DNA from: Prionace glauca
Lineage: Eukaryota; Chordata; Chondrichthyes; Carcharhiniformes; Carcharhinidae
Length of the DNA stretch: 64,000 bases
Reading direction: 5' to 3'
Assembly (NCBI GenBank): GCA_037974335.1
Contig: CM075760.1
Coordinates: 31,270,902 to 31,334,901 of the forward strand
Shown: positions 11,525 to 23,107 of the stretch, piece by piece
How the letters are laid out: each line of letters opens with the position of its first letter
Numbering within the stretch: the first letter of the stretch is position 1
Program-made: the position numbers and the translations under genes
Notes under the pieces: generated by a model
Told to the model about the DNA's origin: nothing
The model's input: only the letters and a program-made list of their open reading frames with translations
The model's database searches: none

Positions 11525-11907
11525 GACCATAATGCAAAACCTGCAGTGCCAGTTCCAAGGCAACCCCTATGTTTTTGGCCTCTGGAGTAAGTGTTGCAAT
11601 TTAGAGTTTTTGTGTACTCTGCAGTTTAAACATCTCAGCGTCATACAAAAACATTTTTTTTTAAAGGAATCACACAGTTTTCTCCCCTCCTAACAGTTTT
11701 CATTTCTTTTTCATCGTTCAAAACATCTTTTACATCTTTACAAACTCAACTTCACAACACAGACAGAATTGGCATCGTGATTAGTGCTTTGTAGATGTGA
11801 TAACTCAACAAGGACGCAGAACACAAGCTACAGTCACAAACAGCAGATGGCAAGAGTGGCAGAGTTAAACATGGGCGACATCATTCATAATCAGTGGATA
11901 AACTTAC

Positions 11908-12124
11908 CAGGGACACCAACAAGAGCCAGGATTGGATAGTAAAAGTATTGAATCAGTTTCAGTACATATCTGATACGCTCATTTGTAGACGGCCAATCTT
12001 TAGAAAGCACGTAAAGAGTTGAGTATAAGCTCCTCTCAGTTGTTGCAACATTCGTATCTGTGTCCCTCAAATGCTGATCCATTTTGGAAACATCCAGATC
12101 TACCTTTCCTGGATTCAGGTCCAT
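11908..12124 (-). pseudogene. GPCR gene A, exon 1
   Basis: Minus-strand exon ending ...YYPILALVGVP plus one base, followed by donor GTAAGT, so phase 1 as in genes B, C and D. Joined to the acceptor before 7575 it gives GVP-V-N across TM1. The intron is 4.3 kb, the longest of the four. The N-terminus is longer than in D. In-frame ATGs lie at 12124 and 12082; an open frame continues upstream without ATG. I took 12124 as the first in-frame ATG, but the choice is open. This exon is intact; the breaks are in exon 2. A TATA-like cataaagg (minus, 12245-12238) lies upstream and aligns with the D promoter. Confidence 0.75.
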
Positions 12125-12639
12125 TGCACAAAGCTTGCAGCTTCTTTCTCCCAATGTTGATTTCTCGCCTCCCTCTCTGTGGAGCCACTTATCACTGTGA
12201 CGCACCCACTGACACTGTGCATAGGACTGGGAGGATTCCTTTATGAAACTTGGACGGGAATGTTCCAGAGGTACGATTAGTACTGGTTAAATTAATTCTG
12301 GCATTAATTCCAGTCACTGAACAAACAGGTTCAGTGACAAACTAAACATTCACATACATTTCGTCTAAATGCATCACAGAAACGTTTGGGTCTGTGTGAG
12401 CGTTCCTGATGGAAGGAATTTTGGAAATATCGGAAGGGTTGACCAGTATCTTTCAATCCTGCTGGGAGATGGGATTGTGACAAAAAAAATGTGCAATTGT
12501 TCCTCCAACCTGACCGTAAAGGGAGAACATTTTAAATCTGGAAATGTACAGCATCCTATCAGTGTAAAAAAAATGGGGAAAGTCTGAACCCAACATCTAG
12601 TAGAAAATAGCTTGTGACTTCTAACACCATGGGTGAGTC

Positions 12640-13660
12640 CATTGTGATTTGTCATTTATATTAATGACACGGATGAAAATTTAGGAGGAATGGTTAGTAA
12701 GTTTGCAGATGATACCAAGATTGGTGGCACAGTGGACAGTGAAAAACATTATCTCGGATTGTAACGGATCTTGATCAATTGGGCCAGTGGATTGATGAAT
12801 GGTAGATGGAGTTCAACTTAGATAAATGTGAGATGATGCATTTGATAGATCGAACTAGGGAAGTAATTACTCAGTCAATGCTAAGTTATTGGGGACAGTT
12901 ATAGAACAAAAAAAACTGGGGGTGGGGTGGTAGATGTTCGTAGCTCCTTGAAAATGGAGTCACAGGTGGACAGAGTCTTGAAGAATGCATTCGGCATGCT
13001 TTGTTTCACTGGTCAGATCAGTGAGTAAAGGAGTTGGGACATCTTATTGAAGTTGCACAAGACATTGGTAAGGTCACACTTGGAATACCTTGCTAGCCCA
13101 GGCAGACCCGAAACTGCAGCTGTGAGCAGACTCCTTTGGAGCACTCTGACAGATTAGTTAGACTTGGCCGGGTGGGGGATGAATCGAGGTGTCTGAGGGA
13201 GATTGAGAGCGGCAGGGTGGCACAATGGTGACTATTCATGCCTCATAGCGTCAGGGACCAGGTTCAATCCCAGCCTCGGGTCACTATCGTTATGGAGTTT
13301 TCAAGTTCTGCCCATGACTGCGTGTGTTTCATTCGGGTAATCCAATGTCCTCCGACACTCCAAAGAGGTGCTCGTTTGGTGAATTGGCCATGCTAAATAG
13401 ACTCTTGTGTAAGGGAATTAGCAAGGTGAATATGAGGAGAATCGGGCAAAGGGTCTGGGTGGAATTGTGGTCGGTGCAGGCTCGATGGGCTGATTGGCCT
13501 CCTTCTGCACTGTAGGGATTTTATGATTCTATGATTGGTGCAGAAAAGCGTAGCTATGAGGAGTGATTGGAAAGATTGGGATTACTTTCCTTGGAACAAA
13601 GAAACTGGGCAATGACTTGATAGAGGTGTACAGAACTGCAGCCAATTTCCGTTTAACAAA
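12640..13660 (+). mobile_element. Old CR1-like LINE, split by a SINE
   Basis: The plus strand keeps YINDTDENLGG and KFADDTKIGGTVDS near 12660-12740, then decayed C-terminal ORF2 sequence to 13207. After the SINE it resumes at about 13537 with the downstream block ending near 13660. Several stops and shifts. Confidence 0.75.
13211..13536 (+). mobile_element. tRNA-derived SINE inside a LINE
   Basis: Head 'ggcagggtggcacaatggtg' with the B-box region 'ggttcaatccc', body 'cactccaaagaggtgctcg' and 'gaattggccatgctaaat', tail 'ctgcactgtagggatttta' ending in tgattctatgat. Near full length (about 326 bases), moderately diverged. Confidence 0.85.
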
Positions 13661-14328
13661 CCCAATACATTACCTTGAGAAGTGAACATGAATATGGCGT
13701 TGATTGAAGAGCGAATATTAGCCAATACAGACAGATAGCTGTTAAGTCATTCCTCACAATGGCGACACAATGAGTTTCCATACAGCTACTCTTCTTACGG
13801 TGCTCTACAAGAGAAAAAAGAAATCAACAGTGCAGCACTCTCCATACCAGCACTGAAAAGTCAGTCTCGATTGGAGTGACTACGTTCTGTCTGGAATTTC
13901 AATCCACACTGCTCTAGTCCAGGGATCATATTACTCACAATTGATTGCATGCCTACAACAATGCAAAACATCCTGGTCAGATGCGCTCCACAATAAATTC
14001 AGTCCTGATTGCTTGAACGTTACAAGAATAAAGCAGTTACGGTCAGGCCAATCCACTCTGTATGAAATTGTGTCGATTCTTCTTCCACAAATTCAATGCC
14101 GTGCTCTATTCGGCATGTACATAGTCAATAAAATTGTGGTGCCCTAACCATTTTCACAGAGAGTAAGGATGCTATAATGGGTGTTTCCAACCTTCGGATA
14201 ACCAGATGGAAACAAATTATACCACTCAGAATGACGTGGTGCAGAACTGAATATACTATTTTGATTTGTTTTGAATAGTTTAATTATTCCATGTATTACT
14301 ATACAATTAAAAATGTTGTTTGTTAGAC
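13661..14328. other. No identified content
   Basis: About 670 bases between LINE debris and a dispersed repeat. No gene or known repeat seen. Confidence 0.4.
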
Positions 14329-14560
14329 GCTATACTGTCAAAGAATACCATGCATAGAGAAGGAAAGGAAACAGCGCTGAATGCAATAATATAGTCATAG
14401 CTAGGGTGTAGAGAAATATCAGCTTAATATAAGGTAGATCCATAAAAATGCCTGATGGCAGTAGGGATGAAGTTGTTCTTGGGTCAGTTGGTACTTGACC
14501 TAAGACTTTTGTATCTGTTCCCAGACAGAAGGTGGTGGAGAACAGTATGTCTGGGGTCAA
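14329..14560 (+). repeat. Dispersed repeat family X, copy 1
   Basis: Shares ordered words with 57770-58060: 'catagctagggt', 'ggtagatcca' or 'gtaggtccatt', 'gatgaagttgttctt' or 'aaagaagttgttttt', 'tttgtatctgttcccaga' or 'ttgtatctgtccccga', and 'agtatgtc...ggggt'. I recall it as common in sharks but cannot name its class. Confidence 0.65.
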
Positions 14561-14689
14561 TTTGGACTCAACATACACAGATGGAGAAACAGTATTCAAA
14601 CCTCGTATCATCAACACTAATTGGAGGCCTTCTCTAATGACTTCATTGTATCCATCGAATGGAAACGTGTTGGCGGAAGAAGGGATTCA

Positions 14690-14885
14690 TTTGAAAACAA
14701 TTAGACCAAACAATCTACAATCTGATTCACCTGAAGGAAATCTGCCCTCCTTATCCGATCTAGATTACATGTAATTCCAGAGCCACAACCATGTGGTTGA
14801 CTCTCAGCTGCCCTCCGGCAAGTAGGAATGGACAGTAAATGTTGGCCAATTAGCACTACCCATGACCCACAGTGAATAAAACAAA
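14690..14885 (+). mobile_element. SINE 3' end
   Basis: Words 'gtggttgactctcagctgcc', 'atggacagtaaatgttggcc' and 'cccatgacccacagtgaata' match the 3' part of a common elasmobranch SINE, ending A-rich (aataaaacaaaac). Confidence 0.7.
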
Positions 14886-16358
14886 ACGTGCCTTTCGAAA
14901 CTCTGCAACTACGCGGCTGTTTAGAAGTTTGAGATCTGTTTGAAGTCACTTTTTATAATTTTTTATAGAGTTGTATGGAAAAATATGTTCTCATATTAAT
15001 ATTTTTATAAGATGATATTAATAATATGTAATAATGTAAAAAAATGAGCATGTAAATACAACTGAAGCGACAGATGAAATACGAGACGTGGAATAAACTA
15101 CACACTGAAAAACAGGGCTTATGCAGATTGCACAAAGGCTTCATCACACAGACCAAAATTTTGCATGGCCCTGACATGCGCATTGCATGTAACTGGCATT
15201 TAACTTTCTCCAATGAATGTACCGTCCTGAACGGAATGCATTTTTGCAAGGCGACCTGCGTTAGTCCAAAATAAATTTCAACACGCTCAGTGGTGCCTGT
15301 CTCCCGGGATATACATACATTGCACTGAATCAGTAAGTACCAGATGCAACCCTCCTGAATAGGACATTTTCTGCACCAACATGAGCATGCGTGGACTGTT
15401 CTTTTTTAAGCAGACTGAAATGGACCATCTCCAGATTGTGTGAGACTCTACTTGAATGGATCACTCTTTGAATGTAACTGAATCGAAGATAAGGGTAATG
15501 AAGGGGGCCTGTCCCCATCAGAGAGAGAACAGTTGTGGTAAAGTTTGTTCAGGGTGTCAGGGAGGGAGTGAACAAAGTTGCATGTGAGGCTTGAACACAC
15601 AGGGTGAGTAATTATTAGGAACAAGATCTTGGCCATCTGTTCCTTTCAGAGGTGGGTAACTGATCAGTTATATTTTGCATTGGGTGATATTTCCGTTGCA
15701 ATGTTGTACTCGGTGCCAATATCGCTATCAAATTTGCTATCCATTCATAATTTCCCTCGATTGTTAAGGTTACTGGGGCATTCTATAGGAGATGTAAGAA
15801 CCAACCACAATAGTTTGGGTCCGGAGTGACAAGTAGACCAGACTAGCTCAGGGTAGAATATTTCCTTCACTAAAGCAAGATGCTCAGTGCACCATGTAGG
15901 ATCTTGCGACAATAGATGATAATTTTATGGCCAGGCATAGCTGAATGCAGCTTTTACCTCAAAATATCATTAATTGAATTAAAATTTCACCACTTTCTAT
16001 GGCGGAAGTAAAATAAATCTATCTCGGGGTATAGCCTCAGAATTAGTTTTTCATCAGTATAACCCCTTCAGCACCGCATCGCCTCAGATCCTAAGGTTTC
16101 AGGCACGAGGATCCGGCAGGGATCATTCACATTTTCCTGACTCAATCGTCCACTTTAATTTTCATTATACGTTTGGAGAAGTCAATGCGATTCTACAATG
16201 GACTTTGAAAATTTCAAATCGAACCAGGTCCACTACTTCCATGAAACCGATCTTCCCTCCCATCTGAGCATAAAATACAAGTCTGACGGTAGCTGCAATA
16301 AATCCCTGGTTAAATTTAGTCCAATAAATTAAAAAACAAATCCAAACCAATTAATGAT
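14886..16358. other. Intergenic region between the divergent genes A and B, no identified content
   Basis: AT-rich, with no exon, tRNA or repeat that I recognise. It lies upstream of gene B and is the main part of the 4.3 kb separating the two first exons, so regulatory sequence for B would be expected here. Confidence 0.4.
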
Positions 16359-16387
16359 GTCCCTGGAGGCTGACATCACATATAAGT
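16359..16387 (+). promoter_or_regulatory. Core promoter of gene B
   Basis: A block gtccctggaggctgacatc (16359-16377) is followed by TATAAGT at 16381. The same arrangement stands before gene C (atatccctagagcctgacat, then TATAAATA). In both genes the TATA start is exactly 57 bases before the ATG of the MHG start. Confidence 0.7.
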
Positions 16388-16437
16388 CTGACATCTAGTG
16401 ACTGTAATAAACAGCGCGTTGCGAGACTCTGTTAGAA

Positions 16438-16507
16438 ATGCATGGAGTACCGCAAGGATTGCTATTTTCCATTTACTATCCAGTCCTTGCCGCTATCGGC
16501 GTTCCAG
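16438..16507 (+). CDS. GPCR gene B, exon 1
   Basis: Codes MHGVPQGLLFSIYY...AAIGVP plus one base, 70 bases, then donor GTTAAG. An in-frame TAA at 16408 and no other ATG upstream fix the start at 16438. It encodes a very short extracellular N-terminus and the first half of TM1. Exon 1 of gene C has the same length and phase and begins MHGIPKGL. The 2.8 kb intron runs to the acceptor ttgttacag at 19314. Confidence 0.85.
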
Positions 16508-18174
16508 GTTAAGTATTTCAGCCCGGCGATATTTTGGGGGATGTATTGATTAGCCTGGGTCACTGTTCTTCTATATGATGTATCCCTTTCATTATATTTT
16601 CCTATCTTCCTCTACCTTTTTCTTCAAGATGAATGTCTGGTTGTGTTTCGTCATTGAACTGCTATTTTGTGTGAGTTTTCAGACTGTTTGCATGGTGTAG
16701 TTGTAGTTTAATTGTGTTAGATACATTGCAAACATGTTTGAACTGTAACCGTGTTATCACATTGTGAGTGGTTTTTTTTCTGTGTCTTAGCAGTATTGTG
16801 AGTGAATTACCATTAGGATGACAGACAGTGTATGCTGCTAGCCTACTTATGTATTCACTCTGCTAACACAATTACCTTGGCTAGAATAATACGTTGTCAT
16901 CGAGGTACATGCTGTTCTGTTAATGTCAATGTTACTATCAAGTAATAACCACATTATCGCTCCCGTTTACATGAAATGTCGATATGTTACTCACATCCAA
17001 GCTCTAGGGCAATAACCAAACTATGGTTTCAGTGTGAAAGTAGATCCGTTGTGATTTGAAAATATTCTGTTGACAAATAGTCGCATGGTGAAAACGGGAT
17101 AACTTTCACTTATTGTATTGTTAAAGCTGCCCTGTGTGAATTATCGAAAGCTTACCCTTGTCATGTCATACTGTTTTCACAACATGAAAGTGCGTTATAT
17201 AGTTACGGTGACAAATAATTGATTGTGTACTGATTATTGAACCATTAAATCATGCCAAAAGAATACCGTGAATTTATTTATAGAAATGATGTTGCTGCAT
17301 TTGTAGGCTACTGTAGAATATTGCAATGCTTTATTGGTTCTTAATGAAAACATTTATTGTCACTGCAGAGGTAAATGATCGTTCTGTTAATCGTAATCTG
17401 TGTCGCCATACTGTAAATTCTCCAGCCACGGTAAATGCCTATCAGTTTACTTCCTGTCAACGTCCTTTCAGAACACGAGACGTTTCAATGAGATCAAACC
17501 TAATTCATCTAAACTTCGGAAAATATTGACAAAATGTAGTCAGCCGCTCATCACAGACGATACTCTCATAAAAGGAACAGGCAGAGTGACCTTTACTGTG
17601 CTCTCACAAGTTTAAGCATTTCTCTCTTTAAATTGGGGACATAATGGAAAAATGCAGTTATCGTCACGCCAAATTCTGTGCAACTTTCCAAAGATGTCTT
17701 TAGTCCATGTGCTACACAAACCTTACAAGGATGATCAATTTTAAATGGCTGTATTGCTGATTTATTACACGCTCTCAATCCTTAGACTTCTACATTTTTT
17801 ACACATTTGAAGCGTCTTCTGGTTACATAATGTATTCCTTTGTTTAAATAGCAAGATTCAGGCGAATATGTCTCGCTGAGCTTTTGTATTTTCAATAACA
17901 TTCATTCTTGTTGAATTATTTGATTGTTTCTTGATAGTTTCTATCTGTTATTCCACTACGCTTTAATCTAATTAGCCAACACAAGTTAGCCAGTTTTACC
18001 CTGATAACAACGTTATTGGTTTCATTTAGTTTGATTTATTTTCCGAGTAGTTTAATAGCATGGCTGTTGCTGGAGAAACATTTGCTATGTTGCTATGAAT
18101 CAGTGCTGCAACATAATACAATATCAGACGCCTGCATCTTTATGTTTCTACAACATAAAAATATACAAACGTAA
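16508..18174 (+). other. Intron of gene B, first part
   Basis: AT-rich intron sequence without recognisable repeats until the LINE at about 18175. Confidence 0.6.
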
Positions 18175-19140
18175 CTTAGAAAGTAAAAGCAGGTGTAGGC
18201 CAATTTGCCATTCATCTTGATTGTCGCTGATCATCAGAATCGACATTGTGATCCCACTTTCTTGCCCTATCCCTAGATCTCTTTAGCCCCAAGAGCTACA
18301 GATTTTTTTTTTTTTTGCAGAGCTCACACGATGTTTTGACCTTAACTGATTATTGTTGTAGTGAATTCAAGACATTCACCATTCCTCTGGTGAAGAAATT
18401 TCTCCTCACCTCAGTCCTTAACCTTACACTAAGACCCCTAGTTCTGGACTCTCTCACCATGGAGAACATTCGATCTGAATGAAATTCTGATTGAAATTTG
18501 TAAGTGTCCATGAGAACCCATTCCTCTCGTCTGAACTTCAATGAAGTCAATCTCTCGTCATGTGACAAACCTGCCATCCCAGAAATCAGCCTGGTGAAAC
18601 TTCTCTTAATGATGATGAATGGGATGGATAGGATAGAGGTGGAGAGACTCTTCCCGCTCAAAAAAGGCAGTAGGACTAGGGGGCACAGCCTCAAGATAAA
18701 GGGGAGGCGGTTTAGAACAGAGTTGAGGAGGAACATCTTCACTCAAAGGGTGGTGAATCTCTGGAATTCTCTGCCCGTTGAAGTGGTGGAGGCTGCCTCG
18801 CTAAATATTTTTAAGAAGCGGGTTGATGGGTTTTTGATAAGAGAGGGGATTAAGGGTTATGGGGAGAGGGCGGGAAGGTGGAACTGAGCCACGACAGATC
18901 AGCCATGATCTTATTGAATGGCGGGGCAGGCTCGAAGGGCTAGATGGCCTACTCCTGCTTCTATTTCTTATGTTCTTACGTTCTTATACTTCGGCTGATA
19001 AGGACACGAAAACTGCACATAATATTCTAGCTGTTGCCTCACCATCGCCATGTAAAATTTCAAGAAAACATCCCAAACCTTATAGTGAAATCCTCTCACA
19101 ATGAAGGCCATCATACCATTTGTTCTCTTTATTGACTGCT
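18175..19140 (-). mobile_element. Old LINE 3' part, split by a younger CR1-like LINE
   Basis: Blocks 'gtgatcccactttcttgccc', 'tctttagccccaagagctac', 'ttcaccattcctctggtgaa' and 'gccatcccagaaatcagcc' are reverse-complement LINE 3' wording, resuming after the insertion with 'gctgttgcctcaccatcgcc'. The part after about 18510 is repeated downstream of exon 2 at 20300-20571. Confidence 0.7.
18608..18987 (+). mobile_element. Young CR1-like LINE 3' end
   Basis: Plus-strand frame MNGMDRIEVERLFPL, FRTELRRN, FTQRVVNLWNSLPVEVVEA, ASLNIFKKRVDGFLI, then 'gccatgatcttattgaatgg' and the octamer tail 'ttcttatgttcttacgttct'. 5'-truncated (about 380 bases), nearly identical to 47081-47349, so recent. Inserted in older LINE sequence in the gene B intron. 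Confidence 0.9.
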
Positions 19141-19149
19141 AATACGCTT

Positions 19150-19262
19150 TGTTCATGGCTCTGACGAAGGATCATTTGGACTGGAAACGTTAACTCTATT
19201 CTCTCCCCACAGTCCTGTTTTCATTTCAGATTCCAGCAGCTGTACTATTTTCCTTCTTTTGC
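19150..19262 (+). repeat. Dispersed repeat 'GATGAAGGGTCAT' family, copy 1
   Basis: Words 'ctctgacgaaggatcatttg', 'gactggaaacgttaactct' and 'cagattccagcagctgtac'. Copies at 20572-20640 and, with an inverted partner arm, 58320-58510. It ends about 50 bases before the splice acceptor of gene B exon 2. Confidence 0.7.
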
Positions 19263-19314
19263 TTTCAGCGTTTCTTTTAGTCTTTCTAAATCACTATGTC
19301 TTTGTTTGTTACAG

Positions 19315-20225
19315 CTAACTTCGTGGTGATTGTGATCTTGTCAAGAGGAAGATGTGGTCTCTCCAGATGCATCACTTGCTATCTTGTTTCTATGGCGGCG
19401 ACTGATCTACTCCTCCTTGTCAGCTTTGTGATATTGAACCGGATTGCTGGTATCTATTTCCCGTTCACTTTTCTGTCCATCACGCCAGTGTGCAGTTTTC
19501 GTTGTGTGCTAAATTACGCTGCAATAGACAGTTCTGCCTGGTTAACGGTGGTTTTCACCTTTGATCGATTTGTAGCCATTTGTTGCCAGAAGCTGAAGAT
19601 CAAATACTGCACTGTGAAGACAGCTGCACGGGTCATAGCAATCGTGTCCATACTGAGTTGTTTCAAAAATTCTTTCTTATATTTTATATATGAACCTTTG
19701 GGCGTAATTAACAATGTGCCCTGGTTCTGCGGCATAAAACCAACATTTTATACCGCAGTTGAATGGGTTGCATTTGATTGGATTCATTGTATTTTAACCC
19801 CTTGTCTCCCATTCATTCTAATTTTACTGCTCAATGCTCTGACTGTCAGACACATTATAGCGGCCAGCAGAGCTCGTAGGAGACTGCGGACCAGGAATAA
19901 TGGAGAGAATCAGAGTGACCCAGAGCTGGAAAACAGGCAAAAATCCATTGTTTTACTCTTTGCCATTTCAGGTAGTTTCATCTTCTTATATTTAATATTC
20001 TTTATAACCATATTTTATGTCCGAATAGCGAAAGTGACTTATTTCTCGGGTTCAAATGTCAGTCAGTCTACATTTGCTCTGGAGGAATACGGATATATGC
20101 TCCAGCTTTTGACTTGCTGCATCAACCCTTTCATTTACGCAGGACCCCAGAGCAAATTCAGGGAGGAGTTAAAGAACGGAGTGAAATATCCACTGTTTTT
20201 AATAATTAAATTATATAAGAGATGA
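19315..20225 (+). CDS. GPCR gene B, exon 2 (GPR139-like receptor)
   Basis: Acceptor ttgttacag ends at 19314; with exon 1 it gives a 326-residue seven-helix receptor. Visible: TM1 asparagine N25, TM2 acidic D54 (MAATDLLLL), loop cysteines C83 (TPVCSF) and C162 (WFCG), D107-R108-F109 at the end of TM3 (DRF for DRY), TM5 with P186 and P189 (TPCLPFILILLLN), basic loop RARRRLR, TM6 SIVLLFAISGSF without the usual proline (tyrosine where CWxP has tryptophan), NPFIY at 294-298, and a short tail ending KLYKR. Class A GPCR, plasma membrane, G-protein signalling expected; the ligand is unknown. aataaa follows the stop within a few bases. The exon lies between direct repeats (18510-19225 and 20300-20625). 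'GPR139-like' rests on recalled shark annotations; any class A orphan name is possible. Confidence 0.88.
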
Positions 20226-20249
20226 AAAGAATAAAATTAAACATGATTT

Positions 20250-20571
20250 TAACATTCTAATCCACTTGATCTGATTTGTGTCTCGTCTCAACTGCAATGA
20301 ATTCAATGAAGTCAATCCTAACTGATTTAATCTCTCGTCATGTAACGAGCCTGCCATCCCAGGAATCAGCCTGGTGAAACTCCTCTTCTATAACAAGGAT
20401 ATCCTTCGTCTGACAAGGACACCAGAACAGCACATAATATTCCAGCTGCTGCCTCACCATCGCCATTTAAAATTTCAGGAAAACACCAGAATCCCTATAG
20501 TGAAATCCTCTCGCAGTGAAGGCCATCATACCATGAGTTCTCTTTACTGCCTACTGATTCTCTTTGTTCTT
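20250..20571 (-). mobile_element. LINE 3' part, second copy flanking exon 2 of gene B
   Basis: Repeats wording of 18510-19140: 'ttcaatgaagtcaatcc', 'gccatcccaggaatcagcc', 'tgctgcctcaccatcgcca', 'gtgaaatcctctcgcagtg'. It runs into the same 'GATGAAGGGTCAT' repeat at the same junction as the upstream copy. Confidence 0.7.
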
Positions 20572-20640
20572 AGCTCTGATGAAGGGTCATCTGAACTCGA
20601 AACGTTGGCTCTATTCTCTCGCCGCAATTCCCATGTACAT
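20572..20640 (+). repeat. Dispersed repeat 'GATGAAGGGTCAT' family, copy 2
   Basis: Words 'ctctgatgaagggtcatctg' and 'actcgaaacgttggctctat', partial copy joined to LINE sequence as at 19150. Confidence 0.65.
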
Positions 20641-20917
20641 GTCCATTCACTCTGTAATCATGACCAACTCTGTGAGTTTATGAATTTTAAAAAGGCCGTT
20701 CCCAATCTATGTCTTTTCCATTCTCAGTTATTTTCAAGCTCGGTTGTTCGTGATGACTTTGGTCTGGTGCATTCCTATCAGTCTCGGTTTGCCTGAACAT
20801 TTTTCATTCATGTGAGGAGATTAGAGCTTGGTCTCTGATCAGACACTGGATGACACATTTAAATATTTATTAATTCCACTTGAAAACTTCCTAGTAAGAG
20901 TTTGAATATTAGGTGCA

Positions 20918-21090
20918 TTCAAAGAACAAAGAACAAAAACAGCCCGGGAAACAGGCCCTCCGGCCCAACGAACCCGCAGTGCCATTATAACATTAACAGT
21001 CCCCCCCTCCACCCATGACTCTTATCTATGCTTATGGCATTCCACATTGAGGGGAAAATAATTTAGGGACAACTTATTACCTCCAATCAG
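20918..21090 (-). mobile_element. Repeat with TTCTTTG-type tail, minus strand
   Basis: Begins with aaagaacaaagaacaaa, then 'cagcccgggaaacaggccc' and 'tccggcccaacgaacccgc'; the body matches 22830-23107 in reverse (gacaacttattacctcc). Confidence 0.75.
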
Positions 21091-21568
21091 CACATGTGCG
21101 TAATCATGTTGATTCTCGGAAGAATTCTCTTTGTGAAGATGCAGAAAAATTAACAGAACTTTATCAAAAATAAAAATTATACCAGGGTAATACTATATTC
21201 CCCATCAACTGTACATGGCAGCACTTTGTCTTATCGCATCCTCAGAGTATCATTAGACTTCTGTCCGATAACCAATCATTCAGAAACAGGCTGATAAATT
21301 TGGCGAGAGACACTCCAGTGGCGGAGAATGTTGGAACCGTTGGGCCAAAGTCGATGGCGCCCCCTATCCACCCCCCCCCACCCGCCGCCACCTCTGCCCC
21401 GCCCCCAAGCTAAGTTGTACCTATCACATTTCATATGTTCAATTAAACACAAACTGTTCCCCAAAAGTCTGCGGTTTTAGGATAATTGTTGTAGGTAAAA
21501 TAGTACCTCAGACTGTTAGTGAGTCAAAATACAGTTTTTTTTGTTTCAAAACTCTGGCGTACATTACA
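21091..21568. other. No identified content except a C-rich run
   Basis: Includes a C run around 21369-21378 and GC-rich sequence to 21410. No gene or repeat recognised. Confidence 0.4.
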
Positions 21569-21569
21569 G

Positions 21570-21912
21570 GGGCGGCACGGTAGCACAGTGGTTAGCACTG
21601 CTGCTTCACAGCTCCAGGGTCCTGGGTTCGATTCCCGGCTCGGGTCACTGCCTGTGTGGAGTTTGCACATTCTCCTCGTGACTGCGTGGGTTTTCTCCGG
21701 GTGCTCCGGTTTCCTCCCACAGTCCAAAGTCCAAAGATGTGCGGGTTAGGTTCATTGGCTATGCTAAAATTGCCCCTTATTGTCCTGGGATGCGTAGGTT
21801 AGAGGGATTAGCAGGTAAATGTGTAGGGATATGGGGATAGGGTCTGGGTGGGATTGTGTTCGGTGCAGACTCGATGGGCCGAAGGGCCTGTTTCTGCACT
21901 GTAGGGTTCTAT
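21570..21912 (+). mobile_element. Full-length tRNA-derived shark SINE
   Basis: Near-consensus copy: head 'ggcggcacggtagcacagtg' with A-box-like tagcacagtgg and B box ggttcgattcc, body 'gtgtggagtttgcacattct' and 'gtgctccggtttcctcccac', tail 'gggcctgtttctgcactgta'. About 343 bases, low divergence. The short word attaca lies on both sides. Confidence 0.92.
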
Positions 21913-22829
21913 TACAGACTTTTGGGAGAAGTAAGGACTACCAGACTTCTCATCGAACACAAACACAAGTGGGCATTTATACATCAGGAGTCTTCGTGTC
22001 AATCACCATTCAAAGTTTCAATTCTGGCCAGACCTTTGGATCTTCCTTCCTGGGTCGTGATGTAGCCCCAGAGTTAATCAGGACTTTCAGTCCAGCCGGC
22101 AGCCGCAGTCATGACACACGGTCACGGTTCAAAACCTTTCTGCAGCAGGACTGGCATCCCTGTCTTTGAAGTTATTTGTGCGATCGTGGCTGTCCCAGCA
22201 GGACTCTTCCTGTTAAAAGCCGGTATCGCGATCTGCCATCAGCAGCTGTCAAAAGTCATTATCATAAACTACCATCTTTGTAACGATGTCCAATTAACAC
22301 AAATAGGTAGGAGTTGCAAAGTCTACAAAATAACAACCACATGAAACTATCTGCCTTTATACAAATGAAAGTTAAACCTTGTCATGCAACCAGCAGTATA
22401 AGCTTGAGACGATCAGTGGTAATGAAGGGTTATGTTTGTGACATATTCTAGGTACAAAACTCATTAGTCCTTTCCATTCAGGTACAAACCTTTTCCCTAC
22501 TTCAATAATGATAAATGAGTTACTTAGACAGGCACATGAGTGTGTTGGAGATGGGAGGATATAGGAGATTGTTTTAAATAAGGTTCATTAGCATTGGGAC
22601 GTCCCTGGTAATGTATAAGGATGTGGTGTGATAATCATGTTTTTCTCTTTTCATTCACAGGTTTTAAGTCGGTCCGCCTTGTTGTCCAACGAGGGGCATA
22701 CACGCGATGGGTCGTACTTGGGCTGCTCTTGAATGTTCGAGATTAGCCTGGTGCTCAAGTCGTTCGTGTGTGCTTAAACTGAACCAGATGCTGGGCAAGA
22801 CGACAGCTCAGTGACTATCACTGTTTGCT
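21913..22829. other. No identified content
   Basis: About 900 bases with no supported gene. The open frame at 21819-22169 mostly reads through the SINE and is not taken as real. Confidence 0.4.
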
Positions 22830-23107
22830 GTGCAGACACATGGATTTGGGCCAGTGTCTGTGGGAGTTTGCACATTCTCCCCGTGTTTGTGTGGGTTTTC
22901 TCCGGGTGCTCCGGTTTCCTCCCACACCCCAAAGATTAGGCTGATTGGAGGTAATAAATTGTCCCTAAATTAGTTTCCCTCAACGTGGATGGCCATAAAC
23001 AATAGATAAGGGTGGAGGGGGGGGGGGATGGTAATGTTAAAGTGGCGGCGCGGGCTCGGTGGGCCGAAGGGCCTGTTTCCCGGGCTGTTTTTGTTCTTTG
23101 TTCTTTG
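22830..23107 (+). mobile_element. SINE-like repeat with TTCTTTG tail
   Basis: Body 'gggagtttgcacattctccc' and 'gtgctccggtttcctcccac' as in the tRNA-SINE, but a different head (tgtgcagacacatgg) and tail (ggcctgtttcccgggctg, then ttctttgttctttg). Copies at 20918 and 32697 on the other strand. Includes a G run near 23020. Confidence 0.8.

Noticed and set aside
21819-22169. 116-codon plus frame
   Set aside because: First part is SINE sequence; the remainder has no recognisable motif.
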